64,000 nucleotides of DNA, taken from positions 62,001-126,000 of the forward strand of contig JAGVSM010000884.1 of the NCBI GenBank assembly GCA_022494885.1, read 5' to 3'. Shown one piece after another: positions 10,461 through 21,369 of the stretch. Origin of the DNA: Micrasema longulum (taxonomy: Eukaryota > Arthropoda > Insecta > Trichoptera > Brachycentridae). The position numbers and the translations under genes were made by a program. The first letter of the stretch is position 1. The number at the start of each line of letters is the position of its first letter. The notes beneath the pieces are model-generated. The model was not told where the DNA came from. It saw nothing but the letters and a program-made list of their open reading frames with translations, and did no database searches.

Positions 10461-10512
10461 TTTAGTTTTTAATATTGTAAAAATAAAATAAAGTGTTCGG
10501 AATACTCAAATC

Positions 10513-10680
10513 GGGTTGTGGTCCCGTGGCTAGTGTCGCGGACTCACGGATCACAGGTCCTAGGTTCGCACCCCGCTCTACCACAACTTGGTTCCTATTT
10601 TCTAATAGTGAGTTATTTACAACTCGTTGAAAATGGCCCTCAAAATTTAAATATTTAGTAAACCATAAGAAAGCAAATAT
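10513..10680 (+). mobile_element. tRNA-derived SINE, family S1, copy 2
   Basis: Box A-like TGGTCCCGTGG and box B-like GGTTCGCACCC are followed by the same non-tRNA body as 5333-5510, with TCTAATAGTGAGTTATTTAC. It lies directly against the PLE end at 10500, suggesting insertion at or near that terminus. Confidence 0.75.
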
Positions 10681-11725
10681 TTCTTCAGAATTAAAAAAAA
10701 AAAACATTGTTTGATTTTTATATTAAAAGTTTTAATATAATTGTCAGTAAACTATATAATGATTGTCAATATCAGTACACTTTACACACTTAACACAAAT
10801 ATATTTTCAACTTTGATTAATATAAATGAAAACAATTCTCATGGCATTTCTTCGTTTATATGTACAGCTCGGTGGATCAATAAATTATGTCATTATTTAT
10901 TAAAAATAAAATAAAATAAGGTAAAGTAGATTAGAATAGAAAATAACAAAATATAAATAAATTTGTTGCTACATAGAGAAAAAATGTTTTAGTTTACACA
11001 TTTACAGGCGATACACCAAGAAGTATTCACCATTCTGCTTGTGTACGAACATCCATAATTCTTCCAGTAGTTTATTTTTGCAAAGTAAAAGAGCCTATTG
11101 AAACCTTTACTGCTGAAGGAGATACTCTTTCGTAGAGGATAAAATTTAGTTCTTGTCTGCAGACATTTGAACACACTCAAAATTATTGTGAATCAAAATC
11201 TACTTTTCGAAAAAGCATACGAATTGAAAAATGTTTTCATGCGTATGTTTAATATGTGATACGACAATTCTCACGTGCATCAATTAAAGGTTTGGTTTTA
11301 ATGATATTTTACAAGGAAAATTGTATTCTTTATTCCACCCGGACACGAACAATTCAAAGAATATAAAATAATGTTGACGTTGGTATATTATTTCGGATTC
11401 CAGAAATTAATTGGCTACTGATAGATTTATTTAAAACGGATGTTGGAATTGACTTTTACAAATGGCTGCCATGCTATAAAACGACTGGATTACCGAATGT
11501 AATCTCGGTATTTATTCAAATACCGACCGTATTACGCTCGGCGTAAATGCCGTTTTCCCGTGTATACCTGTCAATGTTCGACCAATTAAAATTCATACCA
11601 TCGTTCTGTATTTAAAATACAAACAAGATGGAGTATAAATGTAACGAAAATACAGATGATGTATAAATACTTATTTATTTTAATAAAATAAAAATAACAA
11701 CTTAGTTTTTAACCACATGTTTTTT

Positions 11726-11768
11726 CTATCGACCGGTTTTAAAGCTATACAAGCTTCTTTAATGCCTT
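11726..11768 (-). ncRNA. Hammerhead-like relic of the AAGCTT PLE subfamily
   Basis: The minus strand has TAAAGAAGCTTGTATAGC followed by TTTAAAACCGGTCGATAG. Helix II is AAGCT/AGCTT, GAAA has decayed to AAAA, CCGGTC forms the minimal helix III and cleavage site. This subfamily occurs six times in the window (11726, 12741, 16464, 22081, 43862, 44078). Confidence 0.5.
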
Positions 11769-12413
11769 AAAAAATTTTAAATTTTTTATTTCTTTAAATA
11801 ATTTGTTGGTGTACAGTACAGTACAATTGAGCGTAGTTATACAGAAAGCAGCCAGCCATAGAAAAGTGAAACTGAGATAATAGCCATTTTGTGAAAGAGT
11901 GAATTATAAAATTTACACAATAGTTTGAATGTTTTTGACTTTAACAAACGATAAACAATGAATACATAAGTTTTTTTTTACATACTACAAACAAGAATCT
12001 TATTGTGTATTTGACCAGTTTAAAAGATTTTTAAAGTACCGTAAGATTTTTCTAGTTTTGTGGGTGTTTTCTGTAAATTGAGAAATGCCGTTTTTGTGAT
12101 CGACACCTTTTTCCGGAGGTAATTAATACAGTTTTTTATATGAAAGCGGTCTGGCTGTTTTTAGCAGAACATAGAATCGTTTTTACTGCACCCGATAACA
12201 TCAATATCTTATTTTTCCTAAATTGTGGACCGGCTGCTTTCTGCATTACTACGTTCAATTGTAAGTTAAGGAAATTTTACTAGGATATTTACAATTAAAT
12301 AAATAAGTTTTTTTAAATAAATATAAAAAAAACTTTATTTTTAAACTTAGTTTAGTGAACCTTATAAAAGTATACCCAGTCAAAACGAAATGCCGATTAT
12401 TAAACTATTGCAT

Positions 12414-12720
12414 TATCAAATTCCCGAGTTTTGAGAGTAAGTGGTTGAGGAGACTATTAGGCATAAGGTGGTGCAATTTAATAATTAACATTGAAGTTCG
12501 AGAACGGACGCAGCAGTCTTCTATAACGAACTGTTGCCTCTTCTTTAAACCTGCCGGCTCGCACCGTCCTAGGAGGCCATCGATGACGATCTTTCGACTT
12601 TATTCGGCGGAACTAAGGGGAGCTGGATTGACTTGGGAGGAGGCAAGCGTGCTGGCTGGCGATAGGGTCTCCTGGAGGCAACTGGTGATGTCCACATGCT
12701 CCACTTAAAAGAGAGTGTAG
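12414..12720 (+). pseudogene. LINE-D reverse transcriptase C-terminal fragment
   Basis: Within a 117-residue frame (12355-12708) the motifs KWLRRLLGIRW, GSHRPRRPSMT and DRVSWRQLVMSTCST match the C-terminal end of a class of non-LTR elements (usual form GSRRPGRP..TW). The N-terminal part of the frame is not RT-like and the central Trp-Leu-Gly-His region is missing. A second copy of the family is at 62045-62370. Confidence 0.72.
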
Positions 12721-12740
12721 AAAAGACGCAGAAGAAGTAT

Positions 12741-12784
12741 ACCTTAAATAAGAAGCTCGTGTAGCTTTGAAACCGATCGGTAGA
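12741..12784 (+). ncRNA. Hammerhead-like PLE end, AAGCTT subfamily
   Basis: CCTTAAATAAGAAGCTCGTG is followed by TAGCTTTGAAACCGATCGG. GAAAC is intact and helix II retains AAGCT/AGCTT. The first box (CTTAAATAA) is far from CTGANGA. An A-rich run follows at once. Confidence 0.5.
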
Positions 12785-13209
12785 AAAAAAAATGATTGGT
12801 TAAAAACAGTTGTATGATATTTTTATTTAACCACAAACTTAGTGCATTATACATAAATGCTGTATTAAAATAAGTTTTACTTTGTATTACAATTTTTATT
12901 ATTTGATTTGTGAAGTGTTTTAACACATTATGGAAAAAAAAAGAACTTTAAGTACAAAAATACACGCACTTTGTCAGGCTATAAAAACAGATGGGTTAAA
13001 AATTGTACTTGAAAAAATATGCGTACGTTTCAATTTTTTAATTTTCATTTAATATTATTTTATTGCAAAGTCAACAGACATTTAAAAAAATATAAGATGC
13101 ATATTATAAAAATACACTTCATAAGGTTCAATTTGAGGCTTCCTCTTAATATTTGTAACATAAATATATTATGTACCAAATGCAAAATCAAATGCAAATC
13201 GTCCTATTC

Positions 13210-13830
13210 TTGAGTTCGCTTCCGTAATATGGTCTCCTTCATATGTTACTCATATAAATCGCATCGAATCAGTTCAGCATAAATTTAAAAGAAAAATTGC
13301 GTTTAAACTAGGAATCACAAGAGATCACTATTACTATACTGACATGGAACTTTTCCTGAATATATTCAGTCTCTCACAACGTCGATTTAATGCAGATTTA
13401 ATTTGCATGTTTAAGATACTTAATAGTTCATTTGATGTCCCGACTATTCTCCAACAAATATCTCTTAATGTTCCTTCACGTAGACTCAGAAAGAATGAAA
13501 TTCTGTTCCTCGGTCATCATGAGACTAATTATGGTTTCCGTGCGCCTCTACCCAGAATGATTAGATTTGTAAATGAAAATCAAGATCTTAATTATTTTGA
13601 TTGTAAATTGAGTTTTTTTAACAAATAGGCTGAAGAAATATTTCCCAAAAATTGACTGTATATTTGTAGAATCAACTTAGATTCCATAATGCCTGTCTCA
13701 TGTATTAACTTGTCTTTGCTTTTCTTTGTTGTATTCCTTTTATTATTTGTTACTCTATTATTACTGTTTTTCGTTATACAATTTGTTTAAATTGGACATT
13801 GTCCGTAAATCTGTTGAATAAATAAATAAA
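13210..13830 (+). pseudogene. LINE-B (jockey-like) RT C-terminus and 3' end
   Basis: The frame 13344-13628 encodes …LSQRRFNADLICMFKILNSS…, …VPSRRLRKNEILF… and TNYGFRAPLPRM, the terminal region of jockey-like reverse transcriptases. Upstream frames keep RIESVQHKFKRK-type sequence near 13265. The 3' end has GGACATTGTCCGTAAATC then an AATAAATAAATA tail at about 13795-13835. Truncated at 5'; frame broken upstream. Confidence 0.8.
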
Positions 13831-13839
13831 TAAAAATAA

Positions 13840-14985
13840 TTAGTTGTAAATGACTTGTTATAATACTTTTAATATTTAAAAGTAATTATTATTATTACAA
13901 AATAAAAAAAAATTAAAAAATCCACATTTGAATATCATTACATTACAATACATATTACGAATATAGCTGACCACACAGTACACTTTCAAGTGAAGTTAAA
14001 GACATATTTTTTTATATCGATTTGATTAAATGAATTATAACACATACTATTACTGGTTCTATTTTCAAATGAGTTAAATAGTATTTAAATACAAAATACG
14101 CGAGATAAAATTGTTTTCTACGGCTTTGAGAGCGGTTCAGAATAGCACCAGAGGGGTGGTATTTTGAATGTAAAGGCGCGTATTTAAGTACTAAATACAC
14201 GCTAACATAGCAATTTATTTGCCCGCAATACCATTTGAAATACCAGCCCAGGGTCCGTATTCTAGTAGAAAGTTAAAATTTATCCTTCCAGCTACAAAGT
14301 AAAATTAAGTTTTCTGTATAAAAAGTAGAGCGCGCATACAATTTTTTTTTCTAAACATGTTCGATTATAGGTTACCGACAAAGATGCATTGAATTTTTAT
14401 TCCAATATTCACATTTTCTTACATTGATTTTAGTTTTTACTGTATCGATATGTACCGATGAAGATATCATCCATAATAGCGGCGCTGGAAAGTAGACCGC
14501 AGTAAATTGCCTCTTAATCAACAAGAAACGCGCGAAACGTAAGAAAAGGCGTCTATTTTGTTTTCACAAAAAGCCGCGCGCGGGAAACATAAATTTAACA
14601 AAGGCAAAAATATATTGCAGTACCTCTTCTTCTTCTAGTAGGTGATTACTCAAAGGAGACTGATTTTGTTTTCGAATCCGTGTAATTACGTCCTGTTTTT
14701 ATATTTAGCTATTCATCGGCTAAGGCAGCATCGTTATTACCTACTGGCGTCATTTTAAATCACTTTTAACTGTCTTTTAATGTCGTTAATAGTTTTTCGT
14801 ATTTTTACATCGATTAATTTTTTATCGATTTTATATAAAACCAAACTACGGATGTAATTTATTTTAATCTCTTAAAAACATGAATGAAAATAACAGTAAA
14901 AATTGTGTCAGGTTTTTACACGTAAATTTGCAAACAAAAAGTTACGATGCCAATGTATCTTGGGTCGGTAGGCGAATGATAAGTG
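13840..14985. other. Anonymous AT-rich sequence
   Basis: No recognised gene or shared repeat. Short inverted bits such as TACCGATGAAGATATCATC occur around 14453 but do not make a full ribozyme core. Confidence 0.3.
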
Positions 14986-15014
14986 TTTTTGTTGTGTATT
15001 AAATGGGCTGTTTG

Positions 15015-15425
15015 TGTCCGGGCGGATGCATAATACAGTTGTTTTCGAAATAGAATCAGAATCCTGGACGAGTGTTTGGACTCTTTGGCTGTCTTACGTA
15101 AAAATCCTGAAATCGAGTGGAGAAACGGCTGCCTTGTAATGTAGAGGTTGGCAGTTAGCCTACTATGATTGAGGTCACGAGTTCGATTAGCGGGAAGGTT
15201 GACATGAAATATTTGTTTTTAAAGGGGGTTTCCCAATAAAGTATTTCATTGTGTTTTGTCTGGTACCTGAAGCGTAAGACTGATCACCTTACCTTCCGCT
15301 CTCTTTTTGTATATCCGTGAATTTTTTTTGTTTAAAAAAACAGACGATTAAAATACGATGCATTTAATTAATAATGATGTGCCCTATACACCACTAGGTG
15401 CAGATGATGATTTGATTATGTTAAT
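15015..15425 (+). mobile_element. tRNA-headed SINE, family S2, longest copy
   Basis: Leader GTGTCCGGGCGGATGC and ATCCTGGACGAGTG, then a tRNA-like middle with box B relic GAGTTCGATTAGC (about 15179-15191), then the tail GGTACCTGAAGCGTAAGACT and TGCCCTATACACCACTAGG. The same tail is shared by the S3 family, so S2 and S3 appear to be composites with a common 3' module. It ends in an ATGATGATTTG run. Confidence 0.68.
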
Positions 15426-15529
15426 GATCAAGTAAAATTTAAGATATTCGTAGTTCTAACTTTGTGGACCATTTTTATATTTTAGAGACATAAATAAAAT
15501 AACTTCGTTTTACTAACCACTTTTTACTG

Positions 15530-15580
15530 ACACAACCGACTAGTTTCGGCAACTGCACGTTGTCTTCTTCAAGGTTGTCT
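15530..15580 (-). ncRNA. Hammerhead ribozyme, near-complete, PLE end
   Basis: On the minus strand helix I is ACAACC/GGTTGT. The first box reads TTGAAGA (C3 changed to U). Helix II is CAAC/GTTG around GTGCA. GAAAC is intact, helix III is the self-complementary ACTAGT, and cleavage is predicted after GTC. One core substitution makes activity doubtful, but architecture is otherwise complete. No PLE coding sequence adjoins. Confidence 0.65.
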
Positions 15581-15849
15581 AATAAATAAATCAGTTATTA
15601 AGTTTTTACATTTCTACGAATCAATAAAAAAAAATATAAAAAAAGTATGGGGAAAAAAAAATCTAAATAAACAATACTTCCTTAAGTAAATTTTTGTCTA
15701 GTTTTAAAGATCGTATCCATCTCACTTCGCGCCTCCTATCTTTAGAGAACAACATGGCAAAAAGGATTAACTTATTAGCTCCGTATGTTTCGATTGAATA
15801 TTTTGTAATCACTGCTTAATTAAAATATTATAAGATTGATTACTTAATT

Positions 15850-15965
15850 ATACATTTTTTATTTATTTATAAAAATACATATTTATTACAAAAAAATACA
15901 ATAATAACGTATCCCAAACCGTATAAGGCCAAGGGCCCAGTGTTGAGTTGGGATACAATATAATG
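15850..15965 (-). mobile_element. LINE 3' end with terminal hairpin
   Basis: GTATCCCAA at about 15910 pairs with TTGGGATAC at about 15949, around an inner GGCC/GGGCC region, and an A/T-rich tail lies to the left (minus-strand 3'). Such 3' stem-loops before a simple tail are typical of LINE ends used for reverse transcriptase recognition. No coding part remains. Confidence 0.5.
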
Positions 15966-16073
15966 GAAAGTGGAAGCACGTACATAATTAAATAACAGAA
16001 ATTTAAAAAAATATATAATTACACAAACAAACATATATTTCAAAAGGCATTTGGACAACACGCCTTATATTAT

Positions 16074-16444
16074 ATGAATCTATGCAATATCTCGCAGCAG
16101 TCTCCTGCAATGGTCTCTTCCCTTAGACTAAATACAAACTTGTACTCTCCTGAAAATGGCTTTCGTTTTGGAGAACCTAATATGTTCATCCAGGACATTG
16201 ATCACTCATGGGACCACAAAAGAGAAATTTCTCTGAGCAAACGTCGTACGTGTATTTGAAATTAAATCATTCAAATTACAGGAAAACCTCGTTCGAGCAT
16301 TCTGCTGGTATCTACTCTTGTAGCCGCAAGACCAGAAATGTATCAATGACTCTATTTAAAAAATTGTCTTACGTCCAGTACCTTCATGAATTGGAACAAT
16401 GTCTCAGATGGGAATGTGGAGGGACAACGCAACATCACTCTTAG
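16074..16444 (+). other. Coding-like relic of unknown family
   Basis: Two overlapping frames (16074-16259 and 16208-16444) contain sequence of non-random look, such as FRFGEPNMFIQDIDHSW and KLSYVQYLHELEQCL. They precede the PLE hammerhead-like end at 16464 and could be the degraded PLE 3' region. I do not recognise a motif. Confidence 0.25.
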
Positions 16445-16463
16445 TAATCATTTTTAATTTGTG

Positions 16464-16503
16464 TACCTTGATAAAGAAGTTTGTGTAGCTTTGAAATCGG
16501 TAG
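16464..16503 (+). ncRNA. Hammerhead-like PLE end, AAGCTT subfamily
   Basis: CCTTGATAAAGAAGTTTGTG is followed by TAGCTTTGAAATCGGTAG. GAAA is present, but the CCGGTC helix III/cleavage segment is shortened to TCGG by deletion. A fossil; poly-A follows. Confidence 0.45.
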
Positions 16504-16509
16504 AAAAAA

Positions 16510-17400
16510 AAATTAACAAAGTTTTTTTTTTTTATATGTTTTTTTTTGTTTTTTTTTACAATAAACATTAGTGATAAAACAGAGTATTAAAAAAATAAAT
16601 CATAATTACAAAGCAATGAAATACATTTTAATAGTAAAAATAGTAAACAAAAAAATCCCACAAAGGGAATTTTGGCTCCTATAATAAATAATGGACCGTT
16701 ATAATATTTTTGTGTAACATAAGAAAGAAAAAAATAAAATATTCTGTAAAAGATAATATGGTATTTTTTTATAGTAATTAAAAAAGGAAATAAAAATATA
16801 AAAAAATAACAGAAAAATATTCCTTATTATTACAGGGCAACAAAATATATCATAGAGAAAAAGAGTTCTTATCTTTAGTTTGAATAACCATAAAGGTAGT
16901 GCTACAAATATAAGTTTTATATTATTTTATCTCTACAATATCATTCTTACCACTTTGATGACGGTTACCTCTGTTGTATATTGCATAGAATTTTAATTAA
17001 AATCAAATTAGTATAAGGCCATATAACTTTATGCATTTAATAACCGATTTTAAATAAATATACAAAAAACGTTAAGTCAATAATAATTAGATTAATTGCG
17101 ACCAGGAAATGACTCGGCATAATTACTCTGTAATTTGTTGGAAGCTTTAATACACACCTTAGTGAACAAAAACATTTTGACGGGGAAAGCGAATACGGTG
17201 AATTGCAAAAATCAGAGATGCAATAATTATTTAGAAATAAATTCATGGCACTTACCGTGTTTGTTTGATTATACAATTTCCTGTTTGTTGAAAAAAGGTC
17301 TTGTAATGTTTTGAATACGAAAATGACAACGCTTTTTGCAAGCATGTTTTTATCAAAATATATATTATTTCTTTAAATTGATGCTAGTTGCACAAAATGG
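16510..17400. other. A/T-rich low-complexity sequence
   Basis: Poly-T, poly-A and mixed A/T runs. No gene or shared repeat recognised. A 102-residue minus-strand frame (17037-17345) shows no family motif. Confidence 0.3.
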
Positions 17401-17575
17401 TGAATAAGGCACTGCATTGGCAAGCAACATGCAGCGTAACTCTTTTCATTATTATTCCCTTTCCGCACTTAATTAGCATGGCTTTATATTGGTTCACCAA
17501 TGGCAGTGAACTTGATCGTTTTTTATACGCAGGTAAGATGATCAGTCTTACGCTTTAAGTGCCAGTGCAGGGAGC
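17400..17575 (-). mobile_element. SINE S2/S3 common tail
   Basis: The minus strand contains GGCACTTAAAGCGTAAGACT and GATCATCTTACCTGCG, then TGGTGAACCAATATAAAGCC. This is the 3' module common to S2 and S3, truncated before the tRNA-like head. Confidence 0.5.
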
Positions 17576-17734
17576 TCATTCAAATGTACACGATATTTAA
17601 GATTTATTTACTACTGTACTTTCTTCTCCTTCTTCTTTTTAGGCTTATGGAGTATCAATGATGTGTGTAAACTTAATTAATATGTATAAAATAAAATATA
17701 ATATAAATATATATGTGCGGTTATGAATGCATTA

Positions 17735-17895
17735 TAAGTGCTCTGACTCGACACGGATATTTTAGCGAGTCGGAGCAAGTTCACAGACATGAGTCGTTCC
17801 TGATTGTGTCACTATAAACTGTGTCTCTGTCCTTAACAAATGTACGTAAAATGTAATTGATAAATAAATAAATAAATAAATAATAATAAATAAAT
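17735..17895 (+). mobile_element. LINE 3' end, family Y, with hairpin and tail
   Basis: CTCTGACTCG (17741-17750) pairs with CGAGTCGGAG (about 17766-17775) with one wobble. GAGTCGTTCCTGATTG and an AAATAAATAAATA tail follow. This is the clearest copy of the element also seen at 7264-7480; only 3' UTR remains. Confidence 0.58.
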
Positions 17896-18509
17896 AAAAC
17901 GAAACGTATCTGGTTAGTGTGGTCATCACGCGATTTTCATAAATACATCATAAATATGACATATTAACGCTTTCACTATCTTTGTTTTTGTGGCTATTTT
18001 AAATGACGGAAAATATTCAGCAAATAAAACGAAGACTGAAAAATGGCAACATTTTATTTGACCTGAAAATACAAAGAAACTTCGCCGTTCTTTTGTGATA
18101 TTCAAATATTATTAAGGTCCTCTTTGTTTCCGACTATTTAAGGATATAAGTTTTGGCGGGAGAATCTAAATGTAAATTTTTGCCAAAGGAACTGAAACAC
18201 GAGAAATGACATAAATTCCAATATGGACCATCAGTCATGTAATTTCACACAATGCTGATTTTGCATTTTTACACCCCTAAAGTAAGGGACGAGAAGAACC
18301 GGATATGGCAATCGAATATTCGATATTTTTCAAAAGAAAAGTCGATTGAATATTAAGATTATCCAGAATCAAATATTCATAATATATAATGAGCTAGAAA
18401 CTATATTTCATATCTTCGGTATACTGTGAAAAACTAACTGATAATTATATTGATTTTTTTTTTTTATATTTCTTGATAAAACTATAAAGTTAATGATTTA
18501 GATAAAACT

Positions 18510-18671
18510 ATCAATAAAACTTCTTTCACTTTTATTTAGTTTTGACCAACAAGCTCTTTTGCCTAAGAAGGCGTCTTCGGAATTTCAGACACCAGCCCTG
18601 AAGACGCCTTCTTAGGTGAAAGCGCTCGATGGTCAAAATGAAATAAAAGTTAAACCGAACAAAAGAAATTT
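18510..18671. repeat. Head-to-head hammerhead palindrome
   Basis: The arms 18510-18580 and 18598-18671 are inverted copies of a PLE end; both contain the GAAGACGCCTTCTTAGG sense or its complement and run into AATAAAAGT-like flanks. Only about 17 nt separate them. The plus arm holds a near-complete ribozyme (18591-18634) and the minus arm a degraded one. Confidence 0.7.
18591..18634 (+). ncRNA. Hammerhead ribozyme, complete boxes, weakened helix I
   Basis: CTGAAGA is at 18598-18604, helix II GCC/GGT encloses TTCTTA, and GAAA is at 18618-18621. Helix III is self-complementary AGC/GCT, with predicted cleavage after TC. Helix I (ACCAGCC against GATGGT) needs one bulge and one mismatch. The related ribozyme at 912-957 has the same GAAAGCGCT segment. 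Confidence 0.6.
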
Positions 18672-19249
18672 AATTTATAATTATGTCTAAATTGGTTCTG
18701 TAAAAAAACAAATAAATGTTTTAATACATAACGTCACCACATATATAATTAGAAAAGTCCAGAAACCGCATACGTGCATCAAACTGAATCCGACTAAATT
18801 TTTTTTTTTTGTACCTGTGTATTTGTGTATTTTTAAATAAAAGAATTCATATGTGTGATCAACACTATTTGCAGGTGATTATTACAGTTTTCTGCGTGGC
18901 TATTTTTAGCAGGACATAGAATTGACCTTACGGCACCCGATAACATCAATATCTAATGTTTTTAAAATTGTGGACTGGCTGATTTCTGCGTAACTACGTT
19001 CATTAAAATGATGAACAAATATACATTTTTTTTTCGATTGTTTGGTAACTGATTATTAGTAATTCGATTATTGTAAAATGCGATTCTCATCTCTATTAAA
19101 TACCAAAATCATTTCTGAAGTTTTCTCTGAGATTTTCATGTAAATGAGAAGAAATATGTCCATTACGCTGTATATTCTCCTTTTGTGGTCCTAAATTCTA
19201 AGAATAACATAAAAAAATCATAAAGAAACCCTGTAAAATGGAGTATCAA

Positions 19250-20235
19250 ATATTGTGTGAAAAAATATTCGTTTCCCGCAAAGTCAAACCTGAAAATAAG
19301 CTTAATATTAGCAACAAAAATAAATCCTTATAGAAGCAATCTTTTTTGGAAATCCATTACCTCAAAACCAGTCCATAAGCTCTGTAAATGCCTAGACTTT
19401 CATAATTATCTACATCCCAACTTAAGTAAGTGCAAGATTATGAGATTTCAACGTCTGGAAAATCCAATCATTTTTTGAAATATTATCATCCGTGTCTAGT
19501 ATACGAGATTAAGGTATTATACTTGACACTAAACTTTCTTTTACAACTCACATTGAACATGTTATCAATAACTCCTTAAAACTCTTTGGATTTATTAACA
19601 GATGCAACCCTGACTCCAAAAATATTAATACCCTTAAAACTCTCTTCTGTTTCCTAGTTCGCCCGCACCTAGAGAATTTCTCTGTTATCTGGTCTCCATA
19701 TTATGATTTTAACATGAAAAATATTGAATCAGTTCAACATTGACTTTTAAGAAAGGTAGGCTGGAGGTTGACCTCTTTCAGAGACCAGTAAACGTATAAT
19801 GAGTTAGAAACTACCTTAAATATATCTTCTCTTTAAGACCGTCGAAATAAATCCGACCTTCTAGTCCTATTTAAAATTGTTAACTCACTTTTTGATGCGC
19901 CTGAACTACTGAGGTCAATAAAATTAAATATGTCAACTAGAAACCTTAGACAAAACTTATTTTTTCATACCGATAACCATAGAACTAACTATGGTTTTCA
20001 TTATTCTATGCCCGGAATTCTTAGGTCTGCCAACAAACATACCAGTCTTAATTTTTTTGATAACAAGTTGTCTTCTTTCATCCGATCACTGAATCAAATT
20101 CAATAATAAACACCTTTCTCCCGCTTCCACTCCCTTTTAGTCTATTATATACTATTGTGCCTTTCTACTATTCTTTTACAATAATTTTCTTTGTATAAAC
20201 ATGTCCTTAAAAATGCCCATAGGGCGTATATATAA
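19250..20235 (+). pseudogene. LINE-B2 (jockey-like) reverse transcriptase C-terminal region
   Basis: In one frame from about 19519: DTKLSFTTHIEHVINNSLKL, FGFINRCNPDSKN, VRPHLENFSVIWSPYYD, ending at a stop where the QHKFLRK motif is expected. In later frames: NRRNKSDLLVLFKIVNSLFD-like sequence and …TRNLRQNLFFHTDNHRTNYG…. Order and motifs fit the jockey RT thumb and tail. The 3' end has GCCCATAGGGCG and TATAAATAAATG. Frameshifts and stops throughout. Confidence 0.8.
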
Positions 20236-20249
20236 ATAAATGTATAGAT

Positions 20250-20395
20250 TTATCATCATCATCATACCCTGTCTGATGGTGGATAGAACACTACATTGGT
20301 GCTCTAAATGCAATGTGCTTGAACGTGCAACGTTACATGAAGGTTAGTTGATCAGCCTTACGCTTCAGATGCCAGTCTAGGAACATGAATTACTG
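20250..20395 (-). mobile_element. SINE common-tail fragment
   Basis: The minus strand reads GGCATCTGAAGCGTAAGGCT and GATCAACTAACCTTC, matching the S2/S3 3' module. It has no tRNA-like head. It sits right after the LINE-B2 tail. Confidence 0.45.
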
Positions 20396-20469
20396 CGGTG
20401 TAGAATCATATTTTTAATAAATATTTCATGGTTTTTACAAATTTCTAAATCTATGATTGTATCACTGAT

Positions 20470-20655
20470 ATATCTGACATTTTACAACAGATGGAGAATA
20501 TTTTGATGAATGTAGAAGGCTGGTTGACTGGTTCAAGTAGCCATTTTACACACTGAGGGACATTTTTCGTTCTGCCTATTTTAAAAATCAATATCCGATA
20601 GTCTAACATACGCAAAATTGTGAAAGTTACACAGTGTGTAAAATTGTTTACCAAA
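20470..20655 (-). repeat. Family X fragment
   Basis: GGTTCAAGTAGCCATTTTAC and ACACTGAGGGACATTTTTCG correspond to the X core (AAGTGGCCACTTTACACACTG). Ends are lost. Confidence 0.45.
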
Positions 20656-20869
20656 CGAAATAATTACATGTTAAAAACCTTGTAAATTGCTAGATCTCCG
20701 TTTTTTTTCTCAAAATATTTTTTTTCAAATGTAACTATGAGTTTATAATTATTTTTAATTTAGCGTATTTACCTGAAAATGGTAGGCAGAAATAAGTCAT
20801 TTAGTGACTTCCATTTGAAACCAAATTAATGTTTATTAAATGTATTTTGATTTATGTTTATTTATTTAT

Positions 20870-21360
20870 ATTTTTACATTGTTCGTATCCTTTTTTTTAT
20901 CCAGAATAATGTTCCCTCACTAGGGTGTCCCGTGCCGAGGGAAACATTTTACAAAATGTGAAACATGCCGAAGATTAGCTATTTAACAAAGTTAACATAA
21001 TAAAAACAATAAAAAAACGCAATTAATCCAATTAACTTAATTATAAATAACGTAATAAACAATAAAAAACAAAAATATTCATATAAAACAAAACCAATTT
21101 ATACAGACCAATTAATTTTTTTTTAACCTATTTGGCTTGATACACTCATCGACCCGTGCGCAACTCACCTCCACTATCCATTTCTTAATAGCAATTTTAT
21201 ATTGTGAGAACTTACTAATTATCCTTATGGATAATGGAAATAGATATGTACACTTTAAGGGAGTAGTAGGCCAATCCTCTTTGACCGAAGGTTGTTTTTT
21301 TTGTTTTTTTTTTTGCAGCATCTGGGTGGAGTATCTAGTAACTCTTGTTTTTGTTACGGA
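20870..21360 (-). pseudogene. LINE-C C-terminal relic and 3' UTR, copy 1
   Basis: The minus frame 21112-21321 ends …YKIAIKKWIVEVSCARVD…, resembling LINE RT C-terminal tails (FK..IKKWL pattern). Downstream on the same strand the 20880-21110 sequence with CCTCGGCACGGGACACCC and an A/T tail is shared with 60480-60775. An oligo-A run near 21296 interrupts the frame upstream. Call rests mainly on the shared 3' UTR. Confidence 0.5.
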
Positions 21361-21369
21361 AGGTAGAGA

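Larger units (their letters stand above)
9600..10500. mobile_element. PLE-derived unit bounded by inverted hammerhead-like ends
   Basis: The minus-strand end at about 9612-9700 and the plus-strand end at about 10418-10500 are inverted copies sharing AACAAGGCGAAACAATTGTC and an A/T-rich flank ending in GTGTTC. About 700 bp lie between, including a TTTTA simple repeat (9720-9742) and a TG-rich stretch (9865-9945). No PLE coding sequence is recognisable inside. Confidence 0.6.
11700..12830. mobile_element. PLE-derived unit with inverted ends enclosing a LINE fragment
   Basis: Inverted AAGCTT-subfamily ends at 11726-11768 (minus) and 12741-12784 (plus) delimit about 1.05 kb. Between them lies AT-rich DNA and a LINE-D 3' fragment (12414-12720). 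Sequence beyond both ends is also inverted-similar (AACCACAAACTTAG-type against CTTAGTTTTTAACCACA), so the unit extends slightly outside the ribozyme motifs. Confidence 0.58.

Noticed and set aside
13019..13213. 64-codon plus ORF before LINE-B
   Set aside because: Composition is that of translated AT-rich sequence (Phe, Ile, Lys, Asn) without a motif; the LINE-B signal begins only near 13210.
14450..14475. GTACCGATGAAGATATCATC as a hammerhead core
   Set aside because: A CTGANGA-like box is suggested, but no GAAA with matching helices follows.
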